This document shows, in pieces, positions 18,201-29,964 of a stretch of 64,000 nt of DNA. A model generated the notes under the pieces. That model saw only the letters and a list, made by a program, of their open reading frames with translations. It searched no databases and was not told the DNA's origin. Source of the stretch: Magnolia sinica (taxonomy: Eukaryota > Streptophyta > Magnoliopsida > Magnoliales > Magnoliaceae); contig NC_080588.1 in NCBI RefSeq assembly GCF_029962835.1, positions 60,474,001-60,538,000 of the forward strand, read 5' to 3'. Numbering within the stretch: position 1 is the first letter of the stretch; every line of letters begins with the position of its first letter. Made by a program: the position numbers and the translations under genes.

Positions 18201-19640
18201 ATGCATATATTCTAAAGTAGATGGTACTTACATCGTTATTATTTGTCTGTATATTGATGACATGTTAATAATAAGTAATAAAATGAATGGTGTAACTGAA
18301 ACAAAAAGATTTTATCTTCCGTATTTAAAATGAAGGATCTTAGACAAGTTGATATCATTCTTAGTATCAAAGTTAAAAAAATATTATGGGGGTTATGCTT
18401 TGTGTCAATCCCATTATATTGTGCTATGCAATGCACTAGACCTGATATCGCATATGCTGTGAGTAAACTTAGTAGGTTTACTAATAACCCCAGTACTAAA
18501 CACTGGAATGCAATAAGTAGAGTCCTTGGTTACTTAAAAACAACCAAAGACTTAGGACTATTCTATTCAGAGTTTCCTGCCGTATTGGAAGGATATACCG
18601 ATGCGAGCTGGATATCGAGTGCAGGAGACAACAAGTCTACTACAGGGTGGGTATTCACTCTAGGAGGTACAGCTTTATCTTGGGGATCCAAGAAACAGAC
18701 TTGCATAACGCATTCGACTATGGAGTCTGAATTTATAGCCCTGTCTGCAACAGGCAAAGAGGCTGAGTGGCTAAGGGATCTTCTATTAAAAATTTCTTTC
18801 TGTGTAAAGCCTATATCGGCTGTGTCACTACATTGTGATAGTGAATCCACATTAGCTAGAGCCTATAGCAGGACTTATAATGGTAAGTCTAGACATATTA
18901 GTCTTCGACATGATTATGTCAGACAATTGATTCGAGATGGAATCATTGCTATTTCTTATGTGAAATCAAGCAATAACCTGGCAGATCCTTTCACTAAACC
19001 TCTACCGAGAGAGGTAGTAAAGGCTACATATAGAGGGATGGGGTTGAAACTCTTTAACCAAAGTTCCACCAGTGATGGTAACCCAACCTAAAGTCAGAAA
19101 ATCTCTGATTTTAGGTTTAATGGGTAAGAACAAGTCACTGATATATGGAAAGTTTTTCAGCGCTAAAATTATAAAACCTCATCCATAATAGATAAGTGTT
19201 GAGCGTTACGATAGAGGGTTGAGTCTTAGAACTCTTAATGAAATCCAGTCTATAAGGACAAGTATCTTATAGTAACGAAGATACTGGAAGGATTTCACCT
19301 CTATGAACGTAGAGATGGTGCCGTCTCTCATGAGAGTTAGGAGTTTTTCTCTCGGGATCGTTCATGAATTAGGATAAGCACATGGCCATTAATTGTGCTG
19401 AGTAAGATTGTGGGAACTCTAACAAACACATAGCAAATATGTGTGTGGTATTTCCAATTCTGTTATCTAGGAATAACTGGTTCAAAGCTGCGGCTACCAG
19501 TCATTTCGACAGAGTTTTGAAATACATACACTAAGGAAAGATTAAAATCTAAAGATATCTTTCTTTATGCATATAAGCAAATTATTCTGGCAGTATTGTT
19601 TAACCGAGAAAATATTTTAATAAAAAATCAAGTGGGGGAT
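15270..19640 (+). mobile_element. Internal gag-pol region of the copia element (broken)
   Basis: Opens about 22 bases after the LTR with a gag start typical of plant copia (LDRFDGTNFTRWQDKLKFLL). Integrase shows the family strings FIDDCSRY, DRGGEYFSNEF and TPYTPQPNGIAERKNRT. Reverse transcriptase shows VKTAFLYGDLNEEVYMEQPEGF-like and YIDDM boxes. RNase H shows TDASW and [11 protein letters not shown]. About 550 bases without recognisable coding sequence follow, ending in a purine tract (aagtgggggat) at the 3' LTR. Treated as a fossil; a few interruptions, not itemised. The lineage within copia was not decided. Confidence 0.94.
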
Positions 19641-19962
19641 TGTTGCAAAAATATTGATTTTAATAAAAATATTTTAATAATAAAATATAATATAATATAA
19701 AAAGTTGTTTTGAAAAAATACTTTTCTACGGGTTTTTTGGAATAGTCCCACATGAAAAAGAGAAGAGAAAAACCTGTGGTTTATATGAAGAAAGTGGAGT
19801 ATTATAATATTTACTTACCTAGTCCGTAGACTATGGACCTTGCGTGTTCCAGTGCGTAGCACTGGAATACCCGCGCGTAGCACTGGAATACCCTCGCGCA
19901 CGCTCGCGCTCGAGCTCGGGCACGGGCACGGGCTCAGGCTCGGACTCGGACTCGGGCTCGGA

Positions 19963-19993
<31 letters not shown>

Positions 19994-21012
19994 ACGGTCA
20001 CGGGCTCGGGCTCGGTACGAGGGCGTGGGCATGTGAGGCAGTGTGGCTATAGAGGCGCTAGTGGCGCACTTTGCACTTCGCACGTCCGCATCGTGTCGCA
20101 GAGGGTCGTTCCTTCGCGACCTTGAGCGAACCAGAGCGAGACGTGTGCGAGTCGCAGTGCGACTAAGTGGCTATGGCGAATGGCTGGTTAGTAGAGTGAC
20201 TAAAGGACTGAGAGAGAAATTTCTCAGTATAAATAGAGGGACTGAAAAGAGCTGTTGCAGCAGAAACTGTAACAGCTGAGCCATTAGTGCAGGGTCCAGC
20301 TGTAACTGCTGCATGGCTAGCCCAACAGCTAGAAAACGGCTAGCTATTGTCTCACAACAGTCAGCATGCGGCGACTTGATGGTCCATGCACTGTGATCAC
20401 GGCCATAAAAGCGGCTAGTTTTCAACAACTAGAAATGGCTTAATGGAATTTAAGTCTCGGACCATAACCCCTAGCCATCCTAGCTATAAAAGGAGGACCT
20501 GGATGGGTTTCCAATCCATCTCAACTCACTTCAGCGCAAACCCATACGAACCGAGACAGAACCCCTCTCCACTCAAATATTCTAGTGTTTTCCGGCAAAA
20601 ACATAGCAAGGCTTAAACCTTAGCTTGAAGAAAAAACCAGCGGTGTGGTCTAGAACAGTTCAAGCGAATCGATGGTGAAGATTTGAACTGACCAATGCAA
20701 AAGTTTTTCTCTTCTTTTCTTCTTCTTTTGGGATTTTTCCTTTATATTGTAATACTGCCAGAAAGTGTGTAATTGAGTTCCATTTGGTGGGCCTTCGTGT
20801 TTGCTGAACGCAGACCTACACCAGGCTCGTCGTATCCTAGAAGTTATTTGCCTGTAACCTACCAGCATACTCAATTCACTTGAGTAGGGGCAAATAACGC
20901 TTTAAGGACAGCGTTTCAGACGTGCTTCAGCCTGTCCTGATTTCTAATTATTTTGCACTTTTCGGTTTCCATATTATACAGAAATACATTAAACTGTAAA
21001 ATTAATCCAACA
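19641..21012 (+). repeat. 3' LTR of the copia element
   Basis: About 1.37 kb, about 180 bp longer than the 5' LTR. Much of the difference lies in a GC-rich simple array near 19900-20010 (ggctcg and gtctcg units). The end TCCAACA is followed by gaagc, matching the left flank. TATA-like 'ctataaaagga' recurs near 20482. Confidence 0.93.
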
Positions 21013-21021
21013 GAAGCATGT

Positions 21022-21048
21022 TAGTGTGTGTGTGTGTGTGTGTGTGTA
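21022..21048. repeat. (GT)n microsatellite
   Basis: About 26 bases of alternating GT directly beyond the copia 3' target duplication. Confidence 0.9.
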
Positions 21049-21685
21049 TTCCCTATATAGGGAAAAGGTTCTATACGGTAGAGCTCATGGGAACTCCCCA
21101 TGAGGTCGAGATGTGTAGGCCCCACCTTGATGTATGCCGAACATCAACACCATCAGTCAGATGCACCAGTCCATAGTGGGCCTAGGACTTAAAAATCAAG
21201 TCGAGCTGTGTGGGCCCCACCATGATGTATGTTAAACATCTACCCCATCAGTCAGATGCACCAGTCCATAGTGGGCCTAGGATTTAAAAATCAAGTCAAT
21301 CCCTGACTTGTCTGGGCCACACCACATACAAAAGTTGAGAGGGGTTACCCTCCATTAAAACATTCATAATCATTTTTTGGGCCCACCGAGATGTGGTTCA
21401 CAAATCCAGCCCATCCATTATGTGTGTCCCACTTGGATGAGGGGTTAGACCAAGTTTCAGATGCATCCAAATTTCAGGTGGGCCCCAACAAGTGCTTTTA
21501 TATGTTTTAGGCATGTCTTCACATGATTTTAGATGGTATGGCCCACCGGAGTTCCGTATATGGCTGATTTTTAGGATATCCCATAATTTAAAGGGGGCCC
21601 ATCAAATGCATGGTGTTGATGTTCGACATACATCAAGGTGGGGCCCACACAGCTCAACCTCATGGGGAGTTCCATATATATATAT
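21049..21685. mobile_element. Fold-back element family C, copy 1
   Basis: Begins 'tatatagggaaaaggttct' and ends with 'aacctcatggggagttcc' next to a TA run, that is, inserted in TA-rich DNA. Internally a ~110-bp block containing 'cagtcagatgcaccagtcc' and 'tagtgggcctagga' is tandemly duplicated (about 21113-21200 and 21204-21300). The rest matches, in reverse complement, the element that follows. No coding capacity, so non-autonomous. Confidence 0.7.
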
Positions 21686-22245
21686 ATATAGGGAAAAGGT
21701 ACTATGCGCTCGACCTCACGATAATCTCCTGTGAGGTCGAGTTATGTGGGCCCCACTGTGATGCATGTTGACCATCAACACCGTGCATTTGATGGGTCCC
21801 CTCTAAATTATGGGATATCCCAAAAATCAGCCGTATATAGAACTCAGGTGGGCCATACCATATAAAATCATGTGAAGACATGCTAAAAACATATAAAAGC
21901 ACTTGGTGGGGCCCACCTGAGTTTTGAATGCTACTGAAACTTGGTCTGAACCCTCATCCAAGTGGGACACACATAATGGATGGGCTAGATTTGCAAACCA
22001 CATCTCGGTGGGCCCAAAAAATGATTATGAATATTTTAATGGTGCACGGCCCCTCCCCACTTCTGTATGTGGTGTGGCCCACACAAGTCACAGATTGACT
22101 TAATTTTTTAGACCTAGGCCCATGATGGAATGGTGCATCTAACTGATGGGGTAGATGTTCGAAACGCATCATAGTGGGGCCTACACAACTCGACCTCATG
22201 GGACGGTCTTGTGAGGTCGAGCGCATATTACCTTTTCCCATATAT
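21686..22245. mobile_element. Fold-back element family C, copy 2 (opposite orientation)
   Basis: Begins 'tatagggaaaaggtactatg' and ends 'attaccttttcccatatata'. Reading its reverse complement recovers copy 1 block by block ('aaatcatgtgaagacatgc', 'gatatcccaaaaatcagcc', 'ctcatccaagtgggacaca'), without the internal duplication. Ends with 'gagcgcatattaccttttccc' as a terminal inverted repeat. Flanked by TA runs on both sides. Confidence 0.72.
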
Positions 22246-23369
22246 ATATATATATATATATATATAAAGACATTGGAAATGCAAGCATTTCCAAACTCAT
22301 ATTTTAATTAATTAGTGGATCTATGGCTAGATGTTATCAAGTTCAAAATCAATTTAAAACCATAACCAAAATTTACATTTAATGGATGTCACGAAATTGA
22401 ACATTATTGGCCAATGTTAGACCTCTGATCATATAAAGTCTACAATCCTACTTATTAATTCAAATTGTTCAAATCCCTCCACTCCCACTGTTACTATCCT
22501 TAGACCAATATTCCATGCAGGTCTAAATGATAGATCAATAGATCTTATAAACTATAAGATATTCATAAAATTGATTTAAAATAAATCAACAAATAAAATT
22601 GAAATTTAACAATTAAATTTTTTTGATAATCATTAGAAAACATTAAATGTGTTAATTAGTTGAGAAATTATTTGATAGACAGTCCAAATCACAAGATAAC
22701 CCTCATTGAATCATGTGAACCTCAAGTCACCATGGTGCATCCACCAGAATCACTCATATGTCGACCACTCATGAACCTTGTAAAGGGAATTAAAGCGCAA
22801 AACACCAGGATCTTTTACCTTCTGATCCAGAGACTTAAAGTGATCCACAAATGCAAGTATCAAATAAATCTAATAACAAGAGCATATATTAATGCTCCTA
22901 CTCTCATATGAAGTAGGGCAGAGGTAAGATGACTCGTCATTGAACCCAATAGTAAAGATCTTTCATCCCAACTCAGCCTTTTATCCCAACTCAGCATTAT
23001 TCATCTCACACAAAATTAGTATATCGAGAATAAGCACGGGTTTGTCCTACAGCCTACTAAATGGTTATGGTCGAATAGAATAGCCAGATCCATAACCCAT
23101 AACTCTCCTTCTTCTTATGGTTGTTGTGACTAATCTCAAATTCCCAAAGGCACAAAAAAAATCCCTCTTCTTAACCTATTCCATGCACATCAATGAGGTA
23201 AATAAATGAATCATTCCATAATGAAACCGAGGTCTAAAGCATAAACATTGGTTTTTCATGATATAATACAAATAAAGAATGCTAAGGTGAGCAAATAAGA
23301 AAGCTAGAAGAATTATGATAAAGTAATATAAAAACTTCTTAGTAGCCTTAAGACTTGTTTTGACATAGT
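22246..23369. other. AT-rich intergenic stretch, no gene seen
   Basis: Starts with a (TA)n run (to 22266). The remainder is AT-rich with no convincing exon or splice pattern. The open frame near 22660-22911 has no recognisable motif. Sequence such as 'ttttatcccaactcagc' is repeated within about 25 bases near 22965. It could be decayed LTR-element sequence, but no terminus was found. Confidence 0.35.
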
Positions 23370-26300
23370 AGGTGTGTAACGCCCTGAAAATCGGGGGTCG
23401 AGTAGAAATCCAACTCCCGAGTTCTAATGCATCACTTATGCAACATATTTAATGATGATTAAATGTTGTCTGTATTAGTGCATAAAACATGAATAAGATT
23501 AAGCCAAATCAGCAATACATAATCCAGGGACAGTTGTAATACACAAGCGGAAGACTTACTCAAATATGTATAGCGTTATAACTCAGTATAGGTCCCCAAA
23601 GTATGTATGCATTGTTAGGTCAATAATCACATGTATTATTTCAAATTACAAAAATGTCAAAAAGGTAATCGTTCACTACAAGTATAACCCTGAAGCCCCG
23701 CCGATCAGAATGATCTATGCAAACCTGCCTGAATACTGCATATATGAGAAGGCATCCTCATCGTCTACGAAGTCCGCCTCTGCCTCATCAGTCGAGTCTC
23801 CATCTACAGCTAAGACAGAGTCTGGTTGGTGTGTACAACATCGTCCCTTAACGTGGGAGTGAGTGATCAACTCAGTGGAACAATAAAGCAAAGGTTAACA
23901 TATTCTCAATTCAGTCAAGCAATAATGATAAAATAATACAATTAAACATTCCTAAGTACTCTGATTAATGCAAGAATGTTATGAATAAATGATGCATACC
24001 CTCGCCTGCACTCCCTTTGCGATCTTCATCTAACGGTCGCGCATGTCAGTCACTTCCTCAGTGCTCTGCCCAATGCCAAACGGCACATGCAGTGCGGTGC
24101 ATAAATGTGATTACCAAGTTCTTATTAGTCTTTTTCATACAGCAGGATTGAGAAGCTAAGGTACCTCCCTTATATCAATTCTGAAATGATGATCCAATAT
24201 ATAGTCGTTAATCCTAGCAAATCTCATATAATGTTACGATTCTAGGTCGCTGCAAAGGGCTCGTCACCTTATCAGTGCAGGCCTAGTATACTCTTATTGC
24301 TACGTAAAGGCTCATCGCCTCTACGCAGTCTTAACGTACGCTCGAGGTCACTACAAAGGGCTCGTCACCTTATCAGTGTAGGCCGACAACTCAAATGCAA
24401 TGTCCCATACCACCGTATTCGGCTCACGAGTCTGGGTTGCTCACTGGTCACTATAGGGAGGCTCGTCACCCCAACGTAGGCCGACAGCTCGACCACGGTA
24501 TCCCATACCACCATGCCCGGCTCATGAGTCTTAGCGGATCGATGTACCAAGGTTTAAAAGAATTTTTACTAGTGAGTTTGGTACCTTGGATTCAAGCAGT
24601 AGCGTCCATACATGGTAAACATACATCGGGTCAATCGGGTTACTTGACGAGCTCGACTAGTACAAGCGCACGTTGAGTTGATCGACATGAAGTGCATAAG
24701 CACTCCGTGTGGCCTAACCACTGCCAACATCCCAATTACGGCTCGGATTCATCGATCACGTCCTATGTGGCGAAATCAACCTCAGCCACCTATTCAATAC
24801 CTGTTACCGATTGTCTGGACTATTCCGTAGTCCCAAACAAATTCAATTATAACAGATAATCATACAAGCTAATCAGAACAGTAATGGATCAACAATTCCA
24901 ATCATACTAGCATATGAGCATTTGATGGATTTCAACTTAAACATGAATTCACACATATGTAGTCCCTAAGTAAAACAGACAAAGAATGTAAGTTACATGG
25001 AAGAAATCATACACATCGTTAAGATAGTTGAGAATCTCTTCTCAACGCCCATATAACGTACAATTTATTACACACTTGTTCATTCAGACATTTCTACAAA
25101 CACTTAGACTACATATTCCAACATACATGACGTATGTTGGTGATAGCACGTATTAGGGCAAATCCTTTCACTAAGAAATTGTCACATATACTTCAACCAT
25201 ATGTCTACAACAGTTAATCATGGCAAATCCATATTCAGAATCCATACACATACAAACATTTCAACAAACACAAGAATACACAATATTCAACATAATTCAT
25301 ATATATATATATATATGTAAAGTGTGGGAACAACGTGTCTAAGCATGTGATAGCAATTCAAGTCAGTCATAAATCATTAATTGACATTGAAAGCCTTGAA
25401 AACCATAACCTAAACATTTATAGTCCGCACCTTTCGCCGGTAGACTCGTAGCGAACTCAGTTTTAAAAGTTAAGTCATGTTTACGGCACCACAATAACCT
25501 ATATCAGGGAATATGTTAGTTATTTCATCTATTACAATAGTTGAAAACCCTAAAACAGGTTAGGGTTAGGATTCCTTACCCAAGTACGGAGTCAGAATTG
25601 TCTGTATAGTGATACAGGAATGACAGTTAAGTGCGTGGAATAGTGAGATCGAATCCCAGGAAGAATCCCCAACTCTCACTCTCACTTTCTCTCTTTTCCT
25701 TTCTCTTTCCTCTTCTCTCTATCCTAGGGTTTCTCAAATTCGTATGAGGTGAAAGAGAGAGGGTTTAAGGTCCTTATATAGGCCCAGGTTTGATGGGAAT
25801 GGCCCCAGGGCCAAGGTATACTTAGTTCTATCCGAAGGGCATCTGTTTCATCCCAACGAAGCACTTCTGGTGGCCCTTTTTCCACGTGCGGTCGGACTTA
25901 AGCTCCCTGACCATGGATCTAGGTCAGGCTGAGTTTTCGTTTCGATCGGGTTTACAGATCAGCCGTGGTGGACCAGTTTCAGTTCAACGGTCACGGTCAC
26001 TCGATCAGGGTCACAAGTACACCGACATGTGTGGGACATTTCTCCTGATCCGATGGTGTATTTGGGTCAGATTCTGACGGTCTGAATCCTTATATTTGGC
26101 CCGCAAGCGACACGACTCAGATTACTTAAATTCAGATTTTATTTCTAAATATTTTCACGTTTCTCACACACTTTGCTCTGGGCTCAAGTTGTGCATTTCT
26201 AAATATAGTTAGGACTTGATTTCCGAGGCGGTTGTCAAGTCCAGTAATGCGGTCATTTCCGTATAGTTTCGGGGTAATCGGACTTTCGACGTGCGGTCCA

Positions 26301-26574
26301 GGTCCGATACGGAGTTTCGGTGTGCTCCCGAGAGCAACTGGGTTTTGAGATGGATTCTAGATTTCAGGGTAACGTAGCGTCAATGATACTACACGGTTTG
26401 GGTCTTGCAGATCATATTTAAAGTGATTAGTGCTAATTTCATAAGCACTCTAGTTTAGCACTTGCTAACATTAACCTAATTTCTAAAGGTTTTGGTCCTA
26501 GGTGATTTCTGCCTTAGGTGGTACTCGGGTCCTTGTACAGATTTTTCCGAGACGTTACAAGGTGCATGGATACA
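23370..26574 (-). mobile_element. Solo LTR, probably Ty3/gypsy, 3.2 kb
   Basis: Bounded by the 5-bp direct repeat aggtg (23370-23374 and 26570-26574). The element between runs from TGTAACGCCCTG to GAGACGTTACA, so it has TG...CA ends and a 7-bp inverted terminus TGTAACG/CGTTACA typical of plant gypsy LTRs. Minus orientation is inferred because, on the minus strand, a TATA-like 'cctatataaggacc' (near 25780) is followed by a CT-rich start region and 'aaaccctagg'. No internal protein-coding region and no second LTR are present, so it is read as a solo LTR left by recombination. It contains degenerate ~110-bp repeats ('gggctcgtcaccttatcagtg') at about 24250-24540. Confidence 0.75.
24250..24545. 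repeat. Degenerate tandem repeats inside the solo LTR
   Basis: Blocks starting 'gtc(g/a)ct(g/a)caaagggctcgtcacc' recur three times with spacing of about 100-120 bases. Later blocks share 'gtcccataccacc' and 'ggctca(c/t)gagtct'. Such arrays are common in long gypsy LTRs. Confidence 0.7.
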
Positions 26575-27317
26575 GAAAAGAGATTACAGTCTTCTTTTCA
26601 AGAATAGCTTTACATCCGCAAAGACGGAGAAAACTTTAAAAATAAAAAATAAAAATGATATTATTGATGAAAGTTTGAATAAAAACATTTTTACAAAGTC
26701 ATTAAAAGTCTTAATTTCTAAATTCATAACCTTCTCAAAATAGTAAAACTTTCTTAAAATAATAAATTTACTAAAAAGTAAACAACTTCTAAATTAATTC
26801 AAACTCTTTCCTATTACTTAAATAATGACTTTAAGCACTAGGGTGCACACGGGTCGATTCGGTCCAGTTCTGGGGTGAAATCGGAACCAAACCGTTCCAT
26901 ACGATTCTAGGAATTTCGAAACTGGAACCGGACCGTTAGCACCCTAGAACTGAACCAAAACCGGACCATGAAAACCGGTTTGGTTCCGGATCGGCTCCAT
27001 GGTTCTAGCTAGGCTTTTTAAAATCTAGCCCAATTGGTATGAATTGTTGGGGCCCACGTTTTGGCACACTCACTTGTTGATGTGGTCACATATACTTGGA
27101 CGTGAGTGGATACCTACAAATAAAGTAGATTCAACAGCTCTACTGGGCCCCACCGTAGAAAATAGTGGTGATGAACGGCCACATGTTGAAACCTTACTAG
27201 AGACCATTTTGTAGAGATGCATTTATATCCACCGTCCATCCAGGGACCACATCACAAGAAACAATGGAGGTAATATCTCCTATAGTTGAAACCTTCCTAA
27301 GGCCAGCGAGAGAGGGA

Positions 27318-27347
27318 CAATGAGAGAGAGAGAGAGAGCGAGCGAGC

Positions 27348-27375
<28 letters not shown>
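27318..27375. repeat. (GA)n microsatellite
   Basis: Nearly pure GA repeat with a few GAGC interruptions. Translations of it give RERERE-type open frames that are not genes. Confidence 0.9.
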
Positions 27376-27378
<3 letters not shown>

Positions 27379-27599
27379 CAGGGGGCTTGGGCAGCCACAT
27401 GCAGACGCAGCAGGGTTGGGTTGGGTAGGCTTAGGGTTTTTTTTAAAAAAAAAACATAAATTCGGTTCCTGGTTCGGTTCGGTTCTACATACCCCTAAAC
27501 CAGAATCGAACCATATCCAACGGTTCTCTGATTTTCGGTCGCACGTGTGTATGCATGTGGGTGTGTGTGCACGTGTGTGAGTGTGTGTGTGTGGGCATA

Positions 27600-27700
27600 C
27601 ATATCTATATATGTATATACATATATATGTGTATATATATATAATATTGTATTATATTATTATTATATATAATATTGTATATGTCTACATATAATAATAT

Positions 27701-27736
<36 letters not shown>
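27600..27736. repeat. TA-rich simple repeat
   Basis: Imperfect TA and 'tatata' / 'ataatatt' runs ending in about 34 bases of pure TA. Confidence 0.9.
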
Positions 27737-27739
<3 letters not shown>

Positions 27740-29476
27740 ATGGTGGGCCTATATGGGCCCCACCATGATGCAAGTGTTACATCCAAGTTGTTAAACCATA
27801 TGGCCGTTGTTGAGGCCCACCTGGATGTGTATTTGTGGCCATTATTGAGGCCCACCTTGATATATATATAAGGCCCATGAGGTTAGGCCCATTCGACGTA
27901 TTGGTGGCCCGATGATGAGGCCCACTCTGATATATATAAGGGCCATGTTACGAGACCCATTGTGATGTTTTCACAGGCTCATGGAGTATGACCCATTTGA
28001 ATGTACATAAGGCCCACTAATGCGGCCCACTTGATTTATATAAGGCCCATAGGAGATGGCCCATTTAATGTATCTGGAGAACTATGGGTCGAGGCCCAAT
28101 GAGATGTATATTAGTCCATTGCAATGTGTGATTTCTTATGGTTTGTGGACTGGTGCTTTATGGGTGGATAAGCCTTGGGAACACTGTTGGTTTGACTTCC
28201 ACCTGGTAAGGACAATGTGGGTTAAATGTCCGCATTGTCATACTCCTTAAGGCCTCTGATAGGTTCATATTTATACTTTGCAGGCCGTCTACATCCCTAT
28301 TTGCATGTTTAGTATAGATCCATGGTTCATGATCATTCGCATCATATGTATGCCGACATGAGGAGTGACCGATCATAGCATATGCCTTTGGGCGGACTGT
28401 TTAGGGCTCCCCGATAGGCGGAGTTGCCCCATATAAGTGCATGGTACATACTGACTGATGCCCTTGCATTTGTGTGATTATAGTTACTATGTGCCCTAGC
28501 GACATCGGGGCCATAGCCTCCACAACACATCGTGGATGGCGGGATTGAGACCGGAAATATTTGATTACAGCATACGGGCACCATAGATGTCCCCGGTGAA
28601 AATTCCTAAACCCGATGGTACCGAGGATGACTCAACGTCGAGACCGAGTGGATATACGAACGCATGAGGGCCGAATACCGGGAGGCCGCGTCTCCCACCG
28701 TGTCGTGGTCGGTTGGAAAGGAGTGTGGCCTTACTCGCCCGAGGGTAGGGGCAATACGAGGTTCACCTCGTGAATGGGTCCGCTATCGACGTCTCGGGTA
28801 GGTATTGACTATTGGCTAGCCGGATAGTGAGGTTTCTTACGCTCATTTGGGCGCGACTAGGAGAGCGGCAGTGCCATTTGGAGTGTATTGAACCCTGATG
28901 ATTATCCATGATATATGAGGAGGATTGGCATGCTTGAGGCATCTTGCATCGCATGGCCGTGTTATGGCCGATAGATTCATATCTTGCCCGCATAGCCTTG
29001 TGACTGATTGCATTCATGTGCTCATCATCATGATTTCGCATCACTCGACCTTACATTTTTGAGCACGTATATTCCACACTTACACCCCCCTCAAGCTTTC
29101 CATAAGCTTTGCATTGATGCGGCGGTGCGTCGGGCGCAGCCATAGTCTCGTTGTAGTTGGAGCGTGCAGCCGAGCTTCTGGAGTTCTGTTTCTTTTGTTA
29201 CATTGTATTTTCCTTTTCTTTCGCATTGTACTTAAAAAGTTTTTGATCTTAGTGGATTTTGTGGTGGTGTTCTTGTGGTTATTGTTTGTGGGTTATGCTT
29301 TTGTTATGCTCATTATGATTCAGACTGATGACTTGAAATCCTCCTTGTAGTATCCCAGGATCGGAACCTGGTGAATGGGTGCCGGGATCCGAAAATGGGG
29401 TTCTACGGAGGCTGTCGGCGCCGGATTCGGCGATCGGGAATTTTGTGAGCCCGGTTTCCGAGTTCGGGGCGTGACA
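27740..29476 (+). mobile_element. Gypsy-like LTR fragment with GGCCCA array
   Basis: Ends at 29476 in TTCGGGGCGTGACA, a typical 3' terminus of a plant gypsy LTR. The preceding 1.7 kb carries, in order: a degenerate array of 'ggcccactttgatatatataa' units (27740-28120), then text such as 'gagaccgagtggatatacg' and 'cactcgcccgagggtaggg', then a T-rich stretch with 'tttcctttt' (29170-29300) and 'gtatcccaggatcggaacc'. No 5' terminus beginning TG(T/A)...ACGCC and no target duplication were identified, so it is a fragment. It cuts into MITE text: sequence typical of family A resumes immediately at 29477. Confidence 0.5.
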
Positions 29477-29830
29477 TGGACCACACCAAAGGAACCTGCA
29501 CTGATAATGACACCCACAATTGAAACCTTTCTAAAGGCCAACGTGATGTTTTTTTTACCATACAACCTATTCATAAGGTCATGTAGACGTGGATGAAGTG
29601 AAAACACAAATATCAGCTTGATCCGAAACTTCTCCGATTCCTAAGAAGTTTTTAATGGTGGACGTTCAATCCCCACTTTGTGGTCCACTTAAGCCTTAGA
29701 CCTGCCTCATTTTTTGGTTCACATATTAAAATTATCTGAAAAGCCATTGAACAGCGTGGATAAAACACTTACATCACGGTGGGCTCCACAGAGCCCTACC
29801 CGGACGGATTACCGTCCGGGCGGGGGTAGG
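29477..29830. mobile_element. Fold-back MITE family A, partial
   Basis: Runs from 'tggaccacaccaaaggaac' through 'atcagcttgatccgaaact' and 'cttacatcacggtgggctcc' to an end 'taccgtccgggcgggggtag'. The first arm is missing, apparently because the LTR fragment interrupts it at 29476. Confidence 0.6.
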
Positions 29831-29964
29831 ACGCAATCCGGTGTCAATGTTGGATAAGTTCTACCTAAATACTTTAAAATTTACGCCAAAGCCAACCTCA
29901 AATCCACCCTGATCATTAAGTATATGATAGAAATTTAGTAATATGTCTTAAAAATTAGATAGAT

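Larger units (their letters stand above)
14077..21017 (+). mobile_element. Ty1/copia LTR retrotransposon with both LTRs (broken)
   Basis: A fossil element of about 6.9 kb. It is bounded by the 5-bp target duplication gaagc (14077-14081 and 21013-21017). LTRs begin TGTTGCAAAA and end TCCAACA. The internal region (15270-19640) shows copia gene order: gag with a CCHC zinc knuckle (CHVCGKIGHYARVC near 16070), gag-pre-integrase region, integrase core (about 16.8-17.2 kb), reverse transcriptase (about 17.75-18.3 kb, with a YIDDM catalytic box) and RNase H (about 18.6-18.95 kb). A purine-rich tract precedes the 3' LTR. The coding region is interrupted by a few breaks, so the copy is dead. The LTRs differ at roughly 3-4 percent of bases in the first ~180 aligned by eye, suggesting insertion a few million years ago; the estimate is crude. 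Confidence 0.96.
26575..27740. other. Intergenic repeat mixture
   Basis: No gene. Contains an AT-rich part (26575-26835), a hAT-like accession of 'cggttccggatcggctcc' strings (about 26840-27010) with a related piece at 27465-27540, a truncated MITE A piece (27130-27300), a (GA)n run (27318-27375), a (GT)n-like run (27545-27595) and a TA-rich run (27600-27736). Confidence 0.5.

Noticed and set aside
24250-24545. Possible CRISPR-like or satellite array
   Set aside because: Degenerate ~110-bp repeats within a plant LTR; no short regular repeat-spacer pattern.
26841-27500. A single hAT MITE spanning both ggttccgg-rich pieces
   Set aside because: Ends are only weakly inverted and the flanking 8 bases do not match, so I left it as separate repeat pieces.
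27320-27580. RERERE-type open frame
   Set aside because: Translation of a GA microsatellite.
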